A stretch of 64,000 nt of DNA from the NCBI RefSeq assembly GCF_049856295.1, contig NZ_JBNDMZ010000015.1, positions 1 through 64,000 on the forward strand, given 5' to 3'. The position numbers were made by a program, and so were the translations under genes. The notes beneath the pieces were generated by a model that did no database searches, was not told where the DNA came from, and saw only the letters and a program-made list of their open reading frames with translations. The stretch is from JB111 sp049856295. GTDB taxonomy: Bacteria > Actinomycetota > Actinomycetes > Actinomycetales > Actinomycetaceae. Shown here piece after piece: positions 7,333 to 16,239 of this stretch (positions are counted from its first letter, which is position 1; each line of letters starts with the position of its first letter).

Positions 7333-8892
7333 ATGAACGACGACGAGCTTCCGCCGTCGTACGCACCCCGCCGGGGGCGCCGGTCCGACGGTGCGCCGCA
7401 GCGACCGCCGCGGTCCGAGCGTCCCGCGGGCTCCGGGGCCGACGGTGCGCGTGACGGCGCCGGTGCCGCCACCGGCGCGACCCGGGTGAACCCGCGCCGC
7501 TCGTCCGCCGCGCCGCCTCCTCCGCCGAACGACCAGGGCAACGCCACCGTGCGGCGGTCGATCCGTCAGAGCCCGGCCGCCTCCCCGCGCCGCGCGGCCG
7601 CCGACCGCAGCGGCATCCCCACGCGCGCCGACGCAGGTGGCGCCCCCGTCGGTGGGCCCCGCGACGCCGGGGCCGCCCGCGCCGGTGGGCACGGCGACGC
7701 CGGGGCCACCCGCGCGATGCCCGCCGCCGTGGCGGACGGCTGGAACGACGGCCACGCGCAGGCCGCACAGCCCCCGCCGTCGTACGCACCGCCGTCGTCC
7801 TCGCGGGCCGGCCGGTCCGCCGGGCCGCAGTACCCGGACCAGCCGCAGCACGCCCCCGGCCCGCAGCACCCCGGTGGTCCGCGGTATCCCGACGACCCCG
7901 GCCACCGCCCGCCACCGCCGCCGGGTCGGCCCCCGCGGCAGCGGCGTCGTCGTCGGCCGGGACGAGTGATCGCCCTCGTGCTCGTCACCCTCCTCGTGCT
8001 CGTCGTCGCGTGGCCCGTGGGCCTCGCGATCTGGGCCGACGGCCGGATCGCACACACCACCGCGCTCTCGGGCGCCGAGGACACGACCGGCACCACCTAC
8101 GTCCTCGCGGGCACCGACACCCGCGGCGGCGCCATCGAGGACGGGGTCGAGGGCTCGCGCTCGGACTCGATCCTCGTGCTGCACGACCCGGAGTCCGGCA
8201 CTCCCTCGCTCATCTCGCTGCCGCGCGACACCCTCGTCGAGATCCCCGGGCACGGCGACAACAAGCTCAACGCCGCCTACTCGCTCGGCGGGCCCGAGCT
8301 GCTCGTCCAGACCGTCGAGGAGCTCATGGGGCTCACCGTCGACCACTACGTGGAGATCGGCATGGGCGGACTCTCGGACATCGTCGACGCGGTCGGCGGG
8401 GTCGAGCTCTGCCTCGACTACGACGTGGAGGACGAGTTCTCCGGACTCAGCTGGCAGGCCGGGTGCCACGTCTCCGACGGCGAGACCGCCCTCGCGTTCG
8501 CCCGGATGCGCTACTCCGACCCCACCGGTGACATCGGCCGCGGGCTGCGCCAGCGCCAGGTCATCGGCGCGATCGCCGACTCCGTGGCAACGCCCGGCAC
8601 CCTGCTCGACCCGCGACGCCACGTCTCGCTCGCCCGGACCGGCACCGACGTCCTCATCACCGACGAGGAGACCGGCATCGTCGACCTCGGCCGGCTCGCC
8701 CTCGCGTTCCGGGGCGCCTCGAACGGCGGGTTCGTCGGCGCACCGCCCGTGGCCGACCCCGCCTACCGGGCCGGCGGCCTCGGCGTGACCGTCCTGCTCG
8801 ACGCCGACGCGATGCCCGCGTGGCTCGAGTCCGTCCGCGACGGGACGATCGCCCCGTCCTCGGAGGAGCCGACGACCCCCGCGGGCGGCTAG
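7333..8892 (+). CDS. LCP family glycopolymer transferase with long Pro-rich N-terminus
   Basis: The 519-residue protein begins with a roughly 205-residue cytoplasmic region rich in Pro, Arg, Gly and Ala, then a transmembrane helix (VIALVLVTLLVLVVAWPVGL), then an LCP domain (LAGTDTRGG, SRSDSILVLH, ISLPRDTLVEI). The order matches the upstream LCP paralogue, but sequence outside the catalytic motifs is quite different, so the two may handle different polymers. The start ATG has a GGGGGGAC ribosome-binding site, and a TAGCCT box lies about 44 bases upstream (7284-7289). The neighbouring glycan genes suggest one substrate carries the diamino sugar; this is inference. Confidence 0.85.
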   Translation: MNDDELPPSYAPRRGRRSDGAPQRPPRSERPAGSGADGARDGAGAATGATRVNPRRSSAAPPPPPNDQGNATVRRSIRQSPAASPRRAAADRSGIPTRADAGGAPVGGPRDAGAARAGGHGDAGATRAMPAAVADGWNDGHAQAAQPPPSYAPPSSSRAGRSAGPQYPDQPQHAPGPQHPGGPRYPDDPGHRPPPPPGRPPRQRRRRRPGRVIALVLVTLLVLVVAWPVGLAIWADGRIAHTTALSGAEDTTGTTYVLAGTDTRGGAIEDGVEGSRSDSILVLHDPESGTPSLISLPRDTLVEIPGHGDNKLNAAYSLGGPELLVQTVEELMGLTVDHYVEIGMGGLSDIVDAVGGVELCLDYDVEDEFSGLSWQAGCHVSDGETALAFARMRYSDPTGDIGRGLRQRQVIGAIADSVATPGTLLDPRRHVSLARTGTDVLITDEETGIVDLGRLALAFRGASNGGFVGAPPVADPAYRAGGLGVTVLLDADAMPAWLESVRDGTIAPSSEEPTTPAGG

Positions 8893-8938
8893 CGTCGGGG
8901 GTGTGCGCGGCGCACCGGTCGCGCGAGGAAGGACTTCG

Positions 8939-10360
8939 ATGAACACCGACGCCCACGAGGGGTTCGCCCCGCGGCGCCCCACGCCCGAGGACGACGCCCG
9001 GCTCGGCGCCGAGGTCGACCGCGCCGGGCACCTGCTCGACGCCGGGGACCACGCCGCGGCCGTCACCGCCCTCGGCGACGTCCTCGGTTGGTCCGAGTCC
9101 CTCTACGGCCCCGCCGACGCCGACGTCCTGCTCGTGCGCGGGGAGCTCGGCAAGGCCCTCGGGCTGCTCGGTCGCCACTACGAGGCCGTCGACGTCCTCG
9201 GCCCCGGGGTGGTTCTTGCCCGCGAGCTCGGCCCGGAGGACGCCGAGACCCGCACCGGTCTCATCTCCGCGCTCATCGACGCGCTGCGCGCCTCGGGTCG
9301 GGGCGAGGAGACGCCGTCGCTCGAGCGTGAGCTCGAGGAGGCCGGTGGCGGGTCGTCCGCCGGTGGCGGGTCGTACGCCGCCGCGCACGGGCGCGAGGCG
9401 GGCAACGGAGCCGGCGGCGTCGGTGGCGGTGACGGGGCGCCCGGTGGGGCGAACGTCGACGGCCTCGGCGAGGGCGGCCCGCACCAGGCCGATGCGCACG
9501 CGGACGGTGGGGCGCACGCGGCCGGCGCGGCACACGCGGCCGCGGACGAGGTGCCCGACCACGACCGGTTCGCCGGGCCGGACGGCTCGGACGACCTCGA
9601 CGACACCGGCGCGCCCGTGACGACCGGCTCGCACGCGAGCACCGGGGCGATGTCCGGGGTGGGCTCGGCGTCGGGCGGCTCGTCGCTCGCCGACGACCTC
9701 CGTGCGGCCGCGACCACCGGCGTCGAGCCGGAGCGGGCCCAGGAGCTCGTCGACCGCGCGGACTCCCCCGCCGACCGCCAGCTCCTCCCCGACGCGCTGC
9801 TCCTGCTCGCCGAGGCCCGCACGCGCGCGGAGGACCCGGACGGCGCGGTCGAGGCCTACGCCCGCCGCGCGGAGGCCGTCTCCTCGCTCGACGGCCCGAC
9901 CTCGGGGACCGCCCTGCGCGCCGGCGCCCGCCACGTCACCGCCCTGGTCGAGGCCGGGCAGCTCGACGAGGCCCTCGACGCCAACATGTTCCTCGGCCGT
10001 GACGCGCGCCGGTACCGCCCCGAGGACCTCGAGCTCGCCGACATCGCGACGGCCCGCAGCGCAGACCTGCTCGCCGCCAAGGGGCGGTTCGAGGAGGCGC
10101 GCCAGGTGTTCGCCGAGCTGGTCGCGCTGCGGTCGAACCGGCCCGGCGTCGGTCCCGAGCACCTCTCCACGCTCGACGCCCGCCACCGCGAGGCGTGGGC
10201 GACCCTCGAGGTCGACCCGGGCCGGGCGCTGGCCCAGTTCGAGGAGCTGAGCGGCGACCTCGAGCGCCTGCTCCCGCCGGACCACCCGCTGATCGAGCAG
10301 GCCGCGAACGGAGCCGAGGAGGCGCGCTCGGACCTCGCCGGCGGGCCGGCGCAGGGCTGA
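8939..10360 (+). CDS. TPR-like repeat protein of unknown function
   Basis: This 473-residue cytoplasmic protein has helical repeats at both ends. The N-terminal segment (residues 20-115: ALGDVLGWSESLYG, KALGLLGRHYEAVDVL) and C-terminal segment (residues 250-465: LLLLAEARTRAEDPDGAVEAY, LLAAKGRFEEARQVF) look like tetratricopeptide repeats of the TPR_12 type. A low-complexity Gly/Ala/His/Asp linker of about 120 residues separates them. It starts at an ATG after GAGGAAGGAC. TPR proteins act as protein-protein adaptors; no partner can be named. It lies downstream of the LCP pair on the same strand. Confidence 0.6.
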   Translation: MNTDAHEGFAPRRPTPEDDARLGAEVDRAGHLLDAGDHAAAVTALGDVLGWSESLYGPADADVLLVRGELGKALGLLGRHYEAVDVLGPGVVLARELGPEDAETRTGLISALIDALRASGRGEETPSLERELEEAGGGSSAGGGSYAAAHGREAGNGAGGVGGGDGAPGGANVDGLGEGGPHQADAHADGGAHAAGAAHAAADEVPDHDRFAGPDGSDDLDDTGAPVTTGSHASTGAMSGVGSASGGSSLADDLRAAATTGVEPERAQELVDRADSPADRQLLPDALLLLAEARTRAEDPDGAVEAYARRAEAVSSLDGPTSGTALRAGARHVTALVEAGQLDEALDANMFLGRDARRYRPEDLELADIATARSADLLAAKGRFEEARQVFAELVALRSNRPGVGPEHLSTLDARHREAWATLEVDPGRALAQFEELSGDLERLLPPDHPLIEQAANGAEEARSDLAGGPAQG

Positions 10361-10413
10361 GCGGGGGCTGAGCGAGGGCGGACCAGGGGCTCAGCGAGGG
10401 CCGACCGAGCCTC

Positions 10414-11667
10414 CTACGCCCCCGCGTCGTCCGCCCCGGCGCCGAGGTGCGCCCGCGCGGCCGCGACCTGCGCACGAACCGCAACCTCGAGCGTGGGGTC
10501 GATGACGGGCGCGAACATCGGCGAGTGGTTGGCCGGGATCTCGGTCGCCACGGCGTCGCGACCGGCGGCGTCGTCGTAGGTGTCCGCGTCGACGCACCCG
10601 ACGAACCAGTACGCGTACGGCGCACCGAACGCGTCGCCGATCCGGGCGAAGTCCTCCGAGGCCGTCATCGGGGTCGCCTCGAGCACCGCCTCGGCGCCGA
10701 GGTCGGCGCGCAGGCCCTCGGCGGTGCGCGCCACCACGGCCTCGTCGTTGTCGGTGAGCGGGAACTGGTCGTAGTACGCGAACTCGGGCTCGCGCGGCGT
10801 CCCCGCCGCCTCGCACTCGCCGTGCACGATGCGCTCGACCGCCTCGATCACCTGCTCGCGCACGACCGGGTCGTAGTTGCGCAGGTTGAGCAGGAGCTCG
10901 GCGCGGTCGGGGATGATGTTGGCCGACGTCCCGGCCCGCACCGCGCCGACCGTGACCACCGCGAACGTCCCCGGCTCGATCTCCCGGGCCACGACGCCCT
11001 GGAGTCGCTGGACGACGTCGGCGGCGAGCACGACCGGGTCGACCGCCGTGTGCGGCATCGACCCGTGCGCGCCGCGGCCGTGCAGGGTGATCCGCACCGA
11101 GTCCCCCATCGACAGCACGGGCCCCGGGGCGATCGCCACCGTGCCCGCCGCGATCGGCATGACGTGCTGGCCGAGGACGACGTCCGGCGTCGGGACCTTG
11201 TCCGTCAGGCCGTCGTCGATCATCGCCTGCGCGCCGGCGGCGTCCTCCTCCGAGGGCTGGAAGAGGGCGACGTACGTGCCCGACCAGTCCGCCCGCCGCT
11301 CGGCGAGCACGCCGAGTGCGCCGACCAGGGCGGCGGTGTGCATGTCGTGCCCGCACGCGTGCATGACGCCCTCGACCTCGGACGCGTAGGCGAGGCCGGT
11401 CGCCTCGGTGACGGCGAGCGCGTCCATGTCCGCGCGGGCGAGCACGGTCGGCCCGTCCCCGTTCTCCAGCACGACGACGACGCCGGTGCCGCCGATGCGC
11501 ACGGGCGTCAGCCCGAGGGCCGTGACCTCCGCCTCGACCCGTTCGGCCGTCCGGTGCTCCGCCAGGCCGAGCTCGGGCGTGCGGTGGAGGTCGGTGTAGA
11601 GGGCGCGCAGGTGTGCGAGGCGGCCGTCAGCCTCGAGACCGGCACCGACCTCGAGGGGCACCGCCAC
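10414..11667 (-). CDS. M20 family amidohydrolase (hippurate/N-acyl amino acid hydrolase type)
   Basis: The 417-residue metallopeptidase-like enzyme shows the M20D hallmarks: ARADMDAL with a metal-binding Asp, HACGHDMHTAAL with metal-binding Cys/His, QPSEED with the catalytic glutamate pair, and a LGQHV histidine. A dimerisation domain lies in the middle (about residues 185-300). Such enzymes cleave N-acyl or peptide amides of amino acids. I place the start at GTG 11667, one base after the purE stop, which would couple translation to purE. The open frame continues upstream into purE, so longer starts are less plausible. Confidence 0.8.
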   Translation of the reverse strand: MAVPLEVGAGLEADGRLAHLRALYTDLHRTPELGLAEHRTAERVEAEVTALGLTPVRIGGTGVVVVLENGDGPTVLARADMDALAVTEATGLAYASEVEGVMHACGHDMHTAALVGALGVLAERRADWSGTYVALFQPSEEDAAGAQAMIDDGLTDKVPTPDVVLGQHVMPIAAGTVAIAPGPVLSMGDSVRITLHGRGAHGSMPHTAVDPVVLAADVVQRLQGVVAREIEPGTFAVVTVGAVRAGTSANIIPDRAELLLNLRNYDPVVREQVIEAVERIVHGECEAAGTPREPEFAYYDQFPLTDNDEAVVARTAEGLRADLGAEAVLEATPMTASEDFARIGDAFGAPYAYWFVGCVDADTYDDAAGRDAVATEIPANHSPMFAPVIDPTLEVAVRAQVAAARAHLGAGADDAGA

Positions 11668-11668
11668 C

Positions 11669-12190
11669 TCAGTCGTCCCGGTGGTCGTCGGCGAGCGAGG
11701 CGCGCAGCCGGGCACCGCGGGCGCGGGCGGAGTCGGCAAGGTCGGACTGGAAGTCGATCATCCGGTCGCGCAGCTCCTCGGCCCGCGCGCCCTCGCCGGC
11801 GCCGAGGATCCGGGCGGCGAGGAGGCCGGCGTTGCGGGCCCCGCCGATCGAGACCGTCGCGACGGGCACGCCCGCGGGCATCTGGACGATCGAGAGGAGG
11901 GAGTCCATGCCGTCGAGGTGCGCGAGCGGCACCGGCACGCCGATCACCGGGAGCGGGGTGACGGCGGCGAGCATGCCGGGCAGGTGGGCGGCCCCGCCGG
12001 CGCCGGCCACGATGACGCGCAGCCCGCGGCGGGCGGCGGCGCGCCCGTACTCGAGCATCTCGTCCGGCATCCGGTGGGCGGAGACCACGTCGACCTCGTG
12101 GCTCACGCCGAGCTCGTCGAGCGCGAGCGCGACGGCGGACATCACCCGCCAGTCCGAGTCCGACCCCATGACGATCCCGACCTCGACCAC
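11669..12190 (-). CDS. purE: N5-carboxyaminoimidazole ribonucleotide mutase (class I PurE)
   Basis: PurE interconverts N5-CAIR and CAIR in purine biosynthesis. The 173-residue protein has the signature GSDSDWRVM at residues 9-17 (phosphate and active-site loop), the SAHRMP motif with catalytic His, and GAGGAAHLPGM. Length and motifs fit bacterial class I PurE, which works with PurK encoded just upstream on the same strand. It starts at GTG with GGAGGGGAC upstream, and the M20 amidohydrolase follows by one base. The C-terminus has a short Arg/Asp-rich extension. Confidence 0.95.
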   Translation of the reverse strand: MVEVGIVMGSDSDWRVMSAVALALDELGVSHEVDVVSAHRMPDEMLEYGRAAARRGLRVIVAGAGGAAHLPGMLAAVTPLPVIGVPVPLAHLDGMDSLLSIVQMPAGVPVATVSIGGARNAGLLAARILGAGEGARAEELRDRMIDFQSDLADSARARGARLRASLADDHRDD

Positions 12191-12255
12191 GACGTCCCCT
12201 CCGGCTCCGGCGGCACGCGCGTCCGCCCGTGCCTCATCCTGGCATCCCTGCGGGC

Positions 12256-13440
12256 TCAGGCGCGGTGCAGCAGCTCCACGGCCGCCCGCGCGGAGGCGAG
12301 CAGCCCCCCGTGGTCCTCCCCCACCTCGGTCACGTGGCCGAGCTTGCGGCCCGGCCGCACCTCCTTGCCGTAGAGGTGGACCTTCGCGCGCGGGTGCCCG
12401 GCGAGGACCGCGGGGTACGCGGCGGACGGCTCGGGCCGCTCGGCGCCGAGGAGGTTGACCATGACCGCGGCGGGGGCGAGCGGGGCGGTGTCCCCGAGCG
12501 GGAGGTCGAGAACGGCCCGCAGGTGCTGCTCGAACTGGCTGGTCACGGCGCCGTCGATCGTCCAGTGCCCCGAGTTGTGCGGCCGCATGGCGAGCTCGTT
12601 GACGAGGAGCCGTTCGCCGTCGTCGCCCGGGGCGAGGAACATCTCGACGGCGAGGACACCCGTGACGCCGAGCCCCGTCGCGACCTGTTCGGCGATCGCG
12701 CGCGCCTGCTCGGCGAGCTCATCGGTCAGGCCGGGCGCCGGCGCGAGCACCTCGGCGCACACCCCGCCGACCTGCCGCGTCTCGACGACCGGCCAGCTGC
12801 GGACCTCGCCCGTGGCGCCGTCCGGGCCCGCTGCGTCAGGTCCCGAGCCACCCGGCCGGCGCGCCGTCAGGGCCGCGAGCTCGCGCGTGAAGGGCACCTT
12901 CTCCTCGACGAGGAGCCGCGCGCCCGGGGCGAGGTCGGCGAGCCAGTCCGCCACGTCGCCCGGGGCGGAGACCACCCGCACGCCCTTGCCGTCGTAGCCG
13001 CCGCGGGCGGTCTTGACGACGACCGGACCGCCGGCCTCGGCGAGGGCGGCGGCGAGCTCGTCGGCGCTCGCCACGGTGGTCCACCAAGGGCACGGGACGC
13101 CGAGCGCGCCGAGGCGCTCGCGCATGACGATCTTGTCCTGCGCGTGCGTGAGCGCGTCCGGACCGGGGCGGACCGGTACGCCGGTGGCGGCGACGGCGGC
13201 CAGGACCTCGGCGGGGACGTGCTCGTGCTCGAAGGTGAGGACGTCGGCGCCCTCGGTGAGCCGGAGCACGGCGTCGCGGTCGTCGGCCCGTCCCACCACG
13301 GCGTCGGGGACCACCTGCGCGGTCGGCGCGTCCGCGGACTCGACGAGGACCCGCAGGTGCACGTCGAGAGCGAGCGCCGCCGGCGCCATCATGCGGGCGA
13401 GCTGCCCACCACCGATCACGGCCACGGTCCGTCGAGTCAC
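12256..13440 (-). CDS. purK: N5-carboxyaminoimidazole ribonucleotide synthase PurK
   Basis: PurK is an ATP-grasp enzyme that carboxylates AIR using ATP and bicarbonate. The 394-residue protein shows the N-terminal VIGGGQLARMM, the ATP-grasp segment VVKTARGGYDGKGVRVV and the late motif NELAMRPHNSGHWTIDGA. The GTG start at 13440 follows TAGGCT (13449-13454 on the other strand) by 8 bases, consistent with a leaderless mRNA. It is transcribed toward purE and divergently from the GtrA gene. The purK/GtrA/birA/accD neighbourhood resembles that of mycobacteria. Confidence 0.95.
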   Translation of the reverse strand: MTRRTVAVIGGGQLARMMAPAALALDVHLRVLVESADAPTAQVVPDAVVGRADDRDAVLRLTEGADVLTFEHEHVPAEVLAAVAATGVPVRPGPDALTHAQDKIVMRERLGALGVPCPWWTTVASADELAAALAEAGGPVVVKTARGGYDGKGVRVVSAPGDVADWLADLAPGARLLVEEKVPFTRELAALTARRPGGSGPDAAGPDGATGEVRSWPVVETRQVGGVCAEVLAPAPGLTDELAEQARAIAEQVATGLGVTGVLAVEMFLAPGDDGERLLVNELAMRPHNSGHWTIDGAVTSQFEQHLRAVLDLPLGDTAPLAPAAVMVNLLGAERPEPSAAYPAVLAGHPRAKVHLYGKEVRPGRKLGHVTEVGEDHGGLLASARAAVELLHRA

Positions 13441-13516
13441 GGGGAGACAGCCTAGACGGTGCGAACTCCCCCGCACCGGCCCCGTCCGCGCGGCCCCGCC
13501 CGCCTACAGTTGTCCG
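13441..13516. promoter_or_regulatory. Divergent promoter region of purK and the GtrA gene
   Basis: Within 76 bases there are two outward-facing -10 boxes, TAGGCT (minus strand, 13449-13454) 8 bases before the purK GTG, and TACAGT (13505-13510) 6 bases before the GtrA GTG. Both arrangements imply that transcription starts at or next to the start codon. Confidence 0.55.
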
Positions 13517-14140
13517 GTGCGACGCCTCATCGATCTCCTCCTGCGCGGCCAGACCTGGCGGGAGTGGTGGATCGAGTTCCTGCGGTTCTGCACGGTGGGG
13601 CTCTCGGCGTTCGTCGTCGACATCGGCCTGTTCAACCTCCTGCGCTTCGGCCCCGGCGAGCTCCTCATCGACAAGCCGTTGACGGCGAAGGTCATCTCGG
13701 TCGCCGTCTCGATCGTCGTGGCCTGGACCGGGAACCGGCTGTGGACCTTCCGGGAGAAACGGCGCTCGGCCGCCCACCGCGAGGCGCTGATGTTCCTGCT
13801 CGTCAACATCGGCGGCATGCTCGTGGCCGTCGGCTGCCTCGCGTTCTCGCACTACGTCCTCCGCCTCACCTCGCCGCTGGCGGACAACATCTCCGCCAAC
13901 GGCGTGGGGCTCGTGCTCGGCACCGCGTTCCGGTACGTCTGCTACCGGTACGTCGTGTTCACCGAGGACCACTCGTCCGGCGGCGGCGCGGACGGGCAGA
14001 CCCCCACGCCCGACGACGATCCCGCCGCGCCCGGTGCGCCCGCCGGCGGCGGGTCCGACCCGCAGAGTTCCGACCCGGTGGGCTCCGATCCGGTCGTGCA
14101 CGGGTCGGTGTCCAGCGACAGCGCCACCGCTGACCGCTGA
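13517..14140 (+). CDS. GtrA family membrane protein
   Basis: The 207-residue protein has four predicted transmembrane helices in the first 150 residues and the GtrA fold signature FCTVGLSAFVVDIGLFNLL at the first helix. A conserved NRLWTFRE follows helix two and FRYVCYRYVVF follows helix four. GtrA-like proteins are linked to translocating undecaprenyl- or decaprenyl-linked sugars; the mycobacterial neighbour of purK is of the same type. A disordered Pro/Gly/Ser/Asp tail of about 55 residues is unusual in length. The GTG start is preceded by TACAGT at a leaderless spacing. Confidence 0.8.
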   Translation: MRRLIDLLLRGQTWREWWIEFLRFCTVGLSAFVVDIGLFNLLRFGPGELLIDKPLTAKVISVAVSIVVAWTGNRLWTFREKRRSAAHREALMFLLVNIGGMLVAVGCLAFSHYVLRLTSPLADNISANGVGLVLGTAFRYVCYRYVVFTEDHSSGGGADGQTPTPDDDPAAPGAPAGGGSDPQSSDPVGSDPVVHGSVSSDSATADR

Positions 14141-14181
14141 CCGGCGACTACTGACCGGCAGCGAGCGGCGATGTGCGTGCG

Positions 14182-14919
14182 TCAGCCGCGCGCCCGCTCG
14201 CGGCCCTGGACCCGCACGACGCCCGCGGCGAGCAGCACCTGCGCGGCGACGTAGGTGAGCATCACCCACATCCCGTTCCCGGGCAGCTCGAGGCCGGCGA
14301 ACGTGCGCAGGGCGATGAGCGAGTCCGAGACGATGAAGACGAGCGCGCCGACGGCGGCGGCCGTGCCGAGCGCCGGCGCCAGCATCGCGGTCGCGAGGAT
14401 CGCCACGGCGTAGGCCACGACGGCCGGCAGAAGCGTGCCCGCGCCCTGCGCACACAGCATGACGAGCACGATCCCGTAGCCGAGGAACGGGAGCACGAGC
14501 ACGGGCGCGCGCCACACGGGGGTGCCCCGACGGCGCGGCCACAGCGCGATCACCCAGCTCACGTGGGCGAGCAGGAACAGCGCGAGCATCGCCTCGAACC
14601 CACCCGTGTCGAGGAAGCGCGGCACGAGGTCGCCCCCCCAGGACAGGGCGAGCGCGGCGAGCGCCCAGGAGGTCGTGTGCGAGCGGGGCGCCGGGGTCAG
14701 GGCGAGGACCGCGACCATGAGCGGCGGCAGGAGGAGCGGCTGCGAGACCTCCCGCAGCCAGCCGGGCCCGGTGAGCTGGGCGACCAGGTGGGTGAGCGTG
14801 ACGACGGCGAGGACCACCACGGACACGAGGGCGACGGAGACCTCGGTGCGGCCGGGCCCGCGGCGCGGACCGGGGCGTGCCTCACCCCGGGGCCCGTCGC
14901 GACGCCCGCCCCCGGTCAC
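14182..14919 (-). CDS. YhhN family (lysoplasmalogenase-like) membrane protein
   Basis: This 245-residue protein has about eight predicted transmembrane helices after a basic N-terminal segment of 28 residues. The YhhN/TMEM86 features are visible: LSWGGDLVPRF with an intramembrane Asp, and IVSDSLIALRTF near the C-terminus. Family members in animals hydrolyse the vinyl ether bond of lysoplasmalogen; the bacterial function is largely untested. The GTG start overlaps the histidine kinase stop as GTGA, so it is probably the third gene of that operon. An internal start nearer residue 30 cannot be excluded. Confidence 0.7.
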   Translation of the reverse strand: MTGGGRRDGPRGEARPGPRRGPGRTEVSVALVSVVVLAVVTLTHLVAQLTGPGWLREVSQPLLLPPLMVAVLALTPAPRSHTTSWALAALALSWGGDLVPRFLDTGGFEAMLALFLLAHVSWVIALWPRRRGTPVWRAPVLVLPFLGYGIVLVMLCAQGAGTLLPAVVAYAVAILATAMLAPALGTAAAVGALVFIVSDSLIALRTFAGLELPGNGMWVMLTYVAAQVLLAAGVVRVQGRERARG

Positions 14920-16238
14920 CGGCGCCCGCGCCTGCGGCCCACGGACACGAGGGCGCCCTGCGGGAGGACGGCCTCGGGGGTCAGCTCGCGCGGGACCGCG
15001 TGGACGAACACCCGGAAGATCGGGGGCCGCCGCTGCGTGAGCTCGAGCCGGCCGCCGTCGGCCGTCACCAGCTCGCGCGCGAGCGCCAGGCCCAGGCCCG
15101 TCCCGGACTTGCCGGACACGTGCTTGGTGAAGATCTCGGGCGCCAGCTCGTCGGAGACGCCGTCGCCCTCGTCGGCCACGTCGATGAACACGCCCTTGGC
15201 GCCGGAGGCCGAGCGGGTCGTCACGGTGGTGCTGCCGGCGCCGTACTTCAGCGAGTTCTCGATGAGGGTCGCCAGCACCTGGGACAGGGAGCCGGGCGTG
15301 ACGAGGACGGGCATGTCGGCGTCGTCGGTGAAGGAGAGGTCGCGGTCCGCGGCGAGGAAGGTCTGCTGCCACTCCTCGTCCTGCTGGGCGAAGATCTCGT
15401 CGAGGTTGACGACCTCGGTCGAGCCGCCGCCCGCGGAGCGCGACGTCTTGAGCAGGTCGTCGACCACGCCGGTCAGGCGCTCGACCTGCTCGAGCGAGCG
15501 GCGCGCCTCGTCGCGCACCTCCTCCTGCTCGCTCGTCATCTCGATCTCCTCCAGGCGCATCGAGAGCGCGGCGAGCGGGGTGCGCAGCTGGTGGGACGCG
15601 TCCGCGGCGAACTGGCGCTCGGCGGCGAGCCGGCCGGCCATGCGGTCGGAGGTCCGCACGAGCTCATCGGCGACGAGGTCGATCTCCTCGATGCCGGAGA
15701 CCTGCATGCGCGGCCGCACCTGGCCGGACCCGATCTGCTCGGCGGAGGCGGCGAGGTAGATGAGCGGGGCGGACAGGCGCCGCGCGAGCCGCGAGCCGAT
15801 GGCCACCGCGATGCCGAGGGCCATCATCGAGGTGACGGCGATGATGCCGACCACCTGCATGACCCGGAACCACACCTGGGAGATCGGGATCTCCATGATC
15901 ACCTCGGCGCCGGACGGGGTGCGGCTCACCGAGCGCATGACGTCGCCCTCGATGGCCGGTCCGCCGTTGAACACCTCGCCCTCGGGGCTGCGGACGACGA
16001 TGTTGGCCTCGATGTTGTTCTGCCCGCCGACCCACGCGACGAGCATGTCGTCGTCGAGCTCCTCGTTCGTCGCGATGCGGCGCTCGACCGACCGGGACAG
16101 CGAGGAGTTGCGCAGGTCGAGGGTGGCGCGCTGGTCGCCCCAGATCATCGCCCCGCCGAACACCGCGAGCGGTGCGCCGACGACGAGGACCGCCACCGTC
16201 ACCGCCACGACGATCATGCGGATCGCGCGGCGGCGCAC
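14916..16238 (-). CDS. Membrane sensor histidine kinase
   Basis: The 440-residue kinase has an N-terminal transmembrane helix (about residues 7-30), an extracytoplasmic sensor region of about 95 residues, a second helix (about 130-155) and a HAMP linker. The phosphoacceptor box FAADASHQLRTPLAALS follows (His near residue 225), then a catalytic domain with N-box TLIENSLKYG, G1 VADEGDGV and G2 GKSGTGLGLALARELV. It starts one base after the response regulator stop, so the pair forms an operon with the YhhN gene. The signal is unknown; the sensor region shows no recognisable domain. Confidence 0.9.
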   Translation of the reverse strand: MRRRAIRMIVVAVTVAVLVVGAPLAVFGGAMIWGDQRATLDLRNSSLSRSVERRIATNEELDDDMLVAWVGGQNNIEANIVVRSPEGEVFNGGPAIEGDVMRSVSRTPSGAEVIMEIPISQVWFRVMQVVGIIAVTSMMALGIAVAIGSRLARRLSAPLIYLAASAEQIGSGQVRPRMQVSGIEEIDLVADELVRTSDRMAGRLAAERQFAADASHQLRTPLAALSMRLEEIEMTSEQEEVRDEARRSLEQVERLTGVVDDLLKTSRSAGGGSTEVVNLDEIFAQQDEEWQQTFLAADRDLSFTDDADMPVLVTPGSLSQVLATLIENSLKYGAGSTTVTTRSASGAKGVFIDVADEGDGVSDELAPEIFTKHVSGKSGTGLGLALARELVTADGGRLELTQRRPPIFRVFVHAVPRELTPEAVLPQGALVSVGRRRGRR

Positions 16239-16239
16239 A

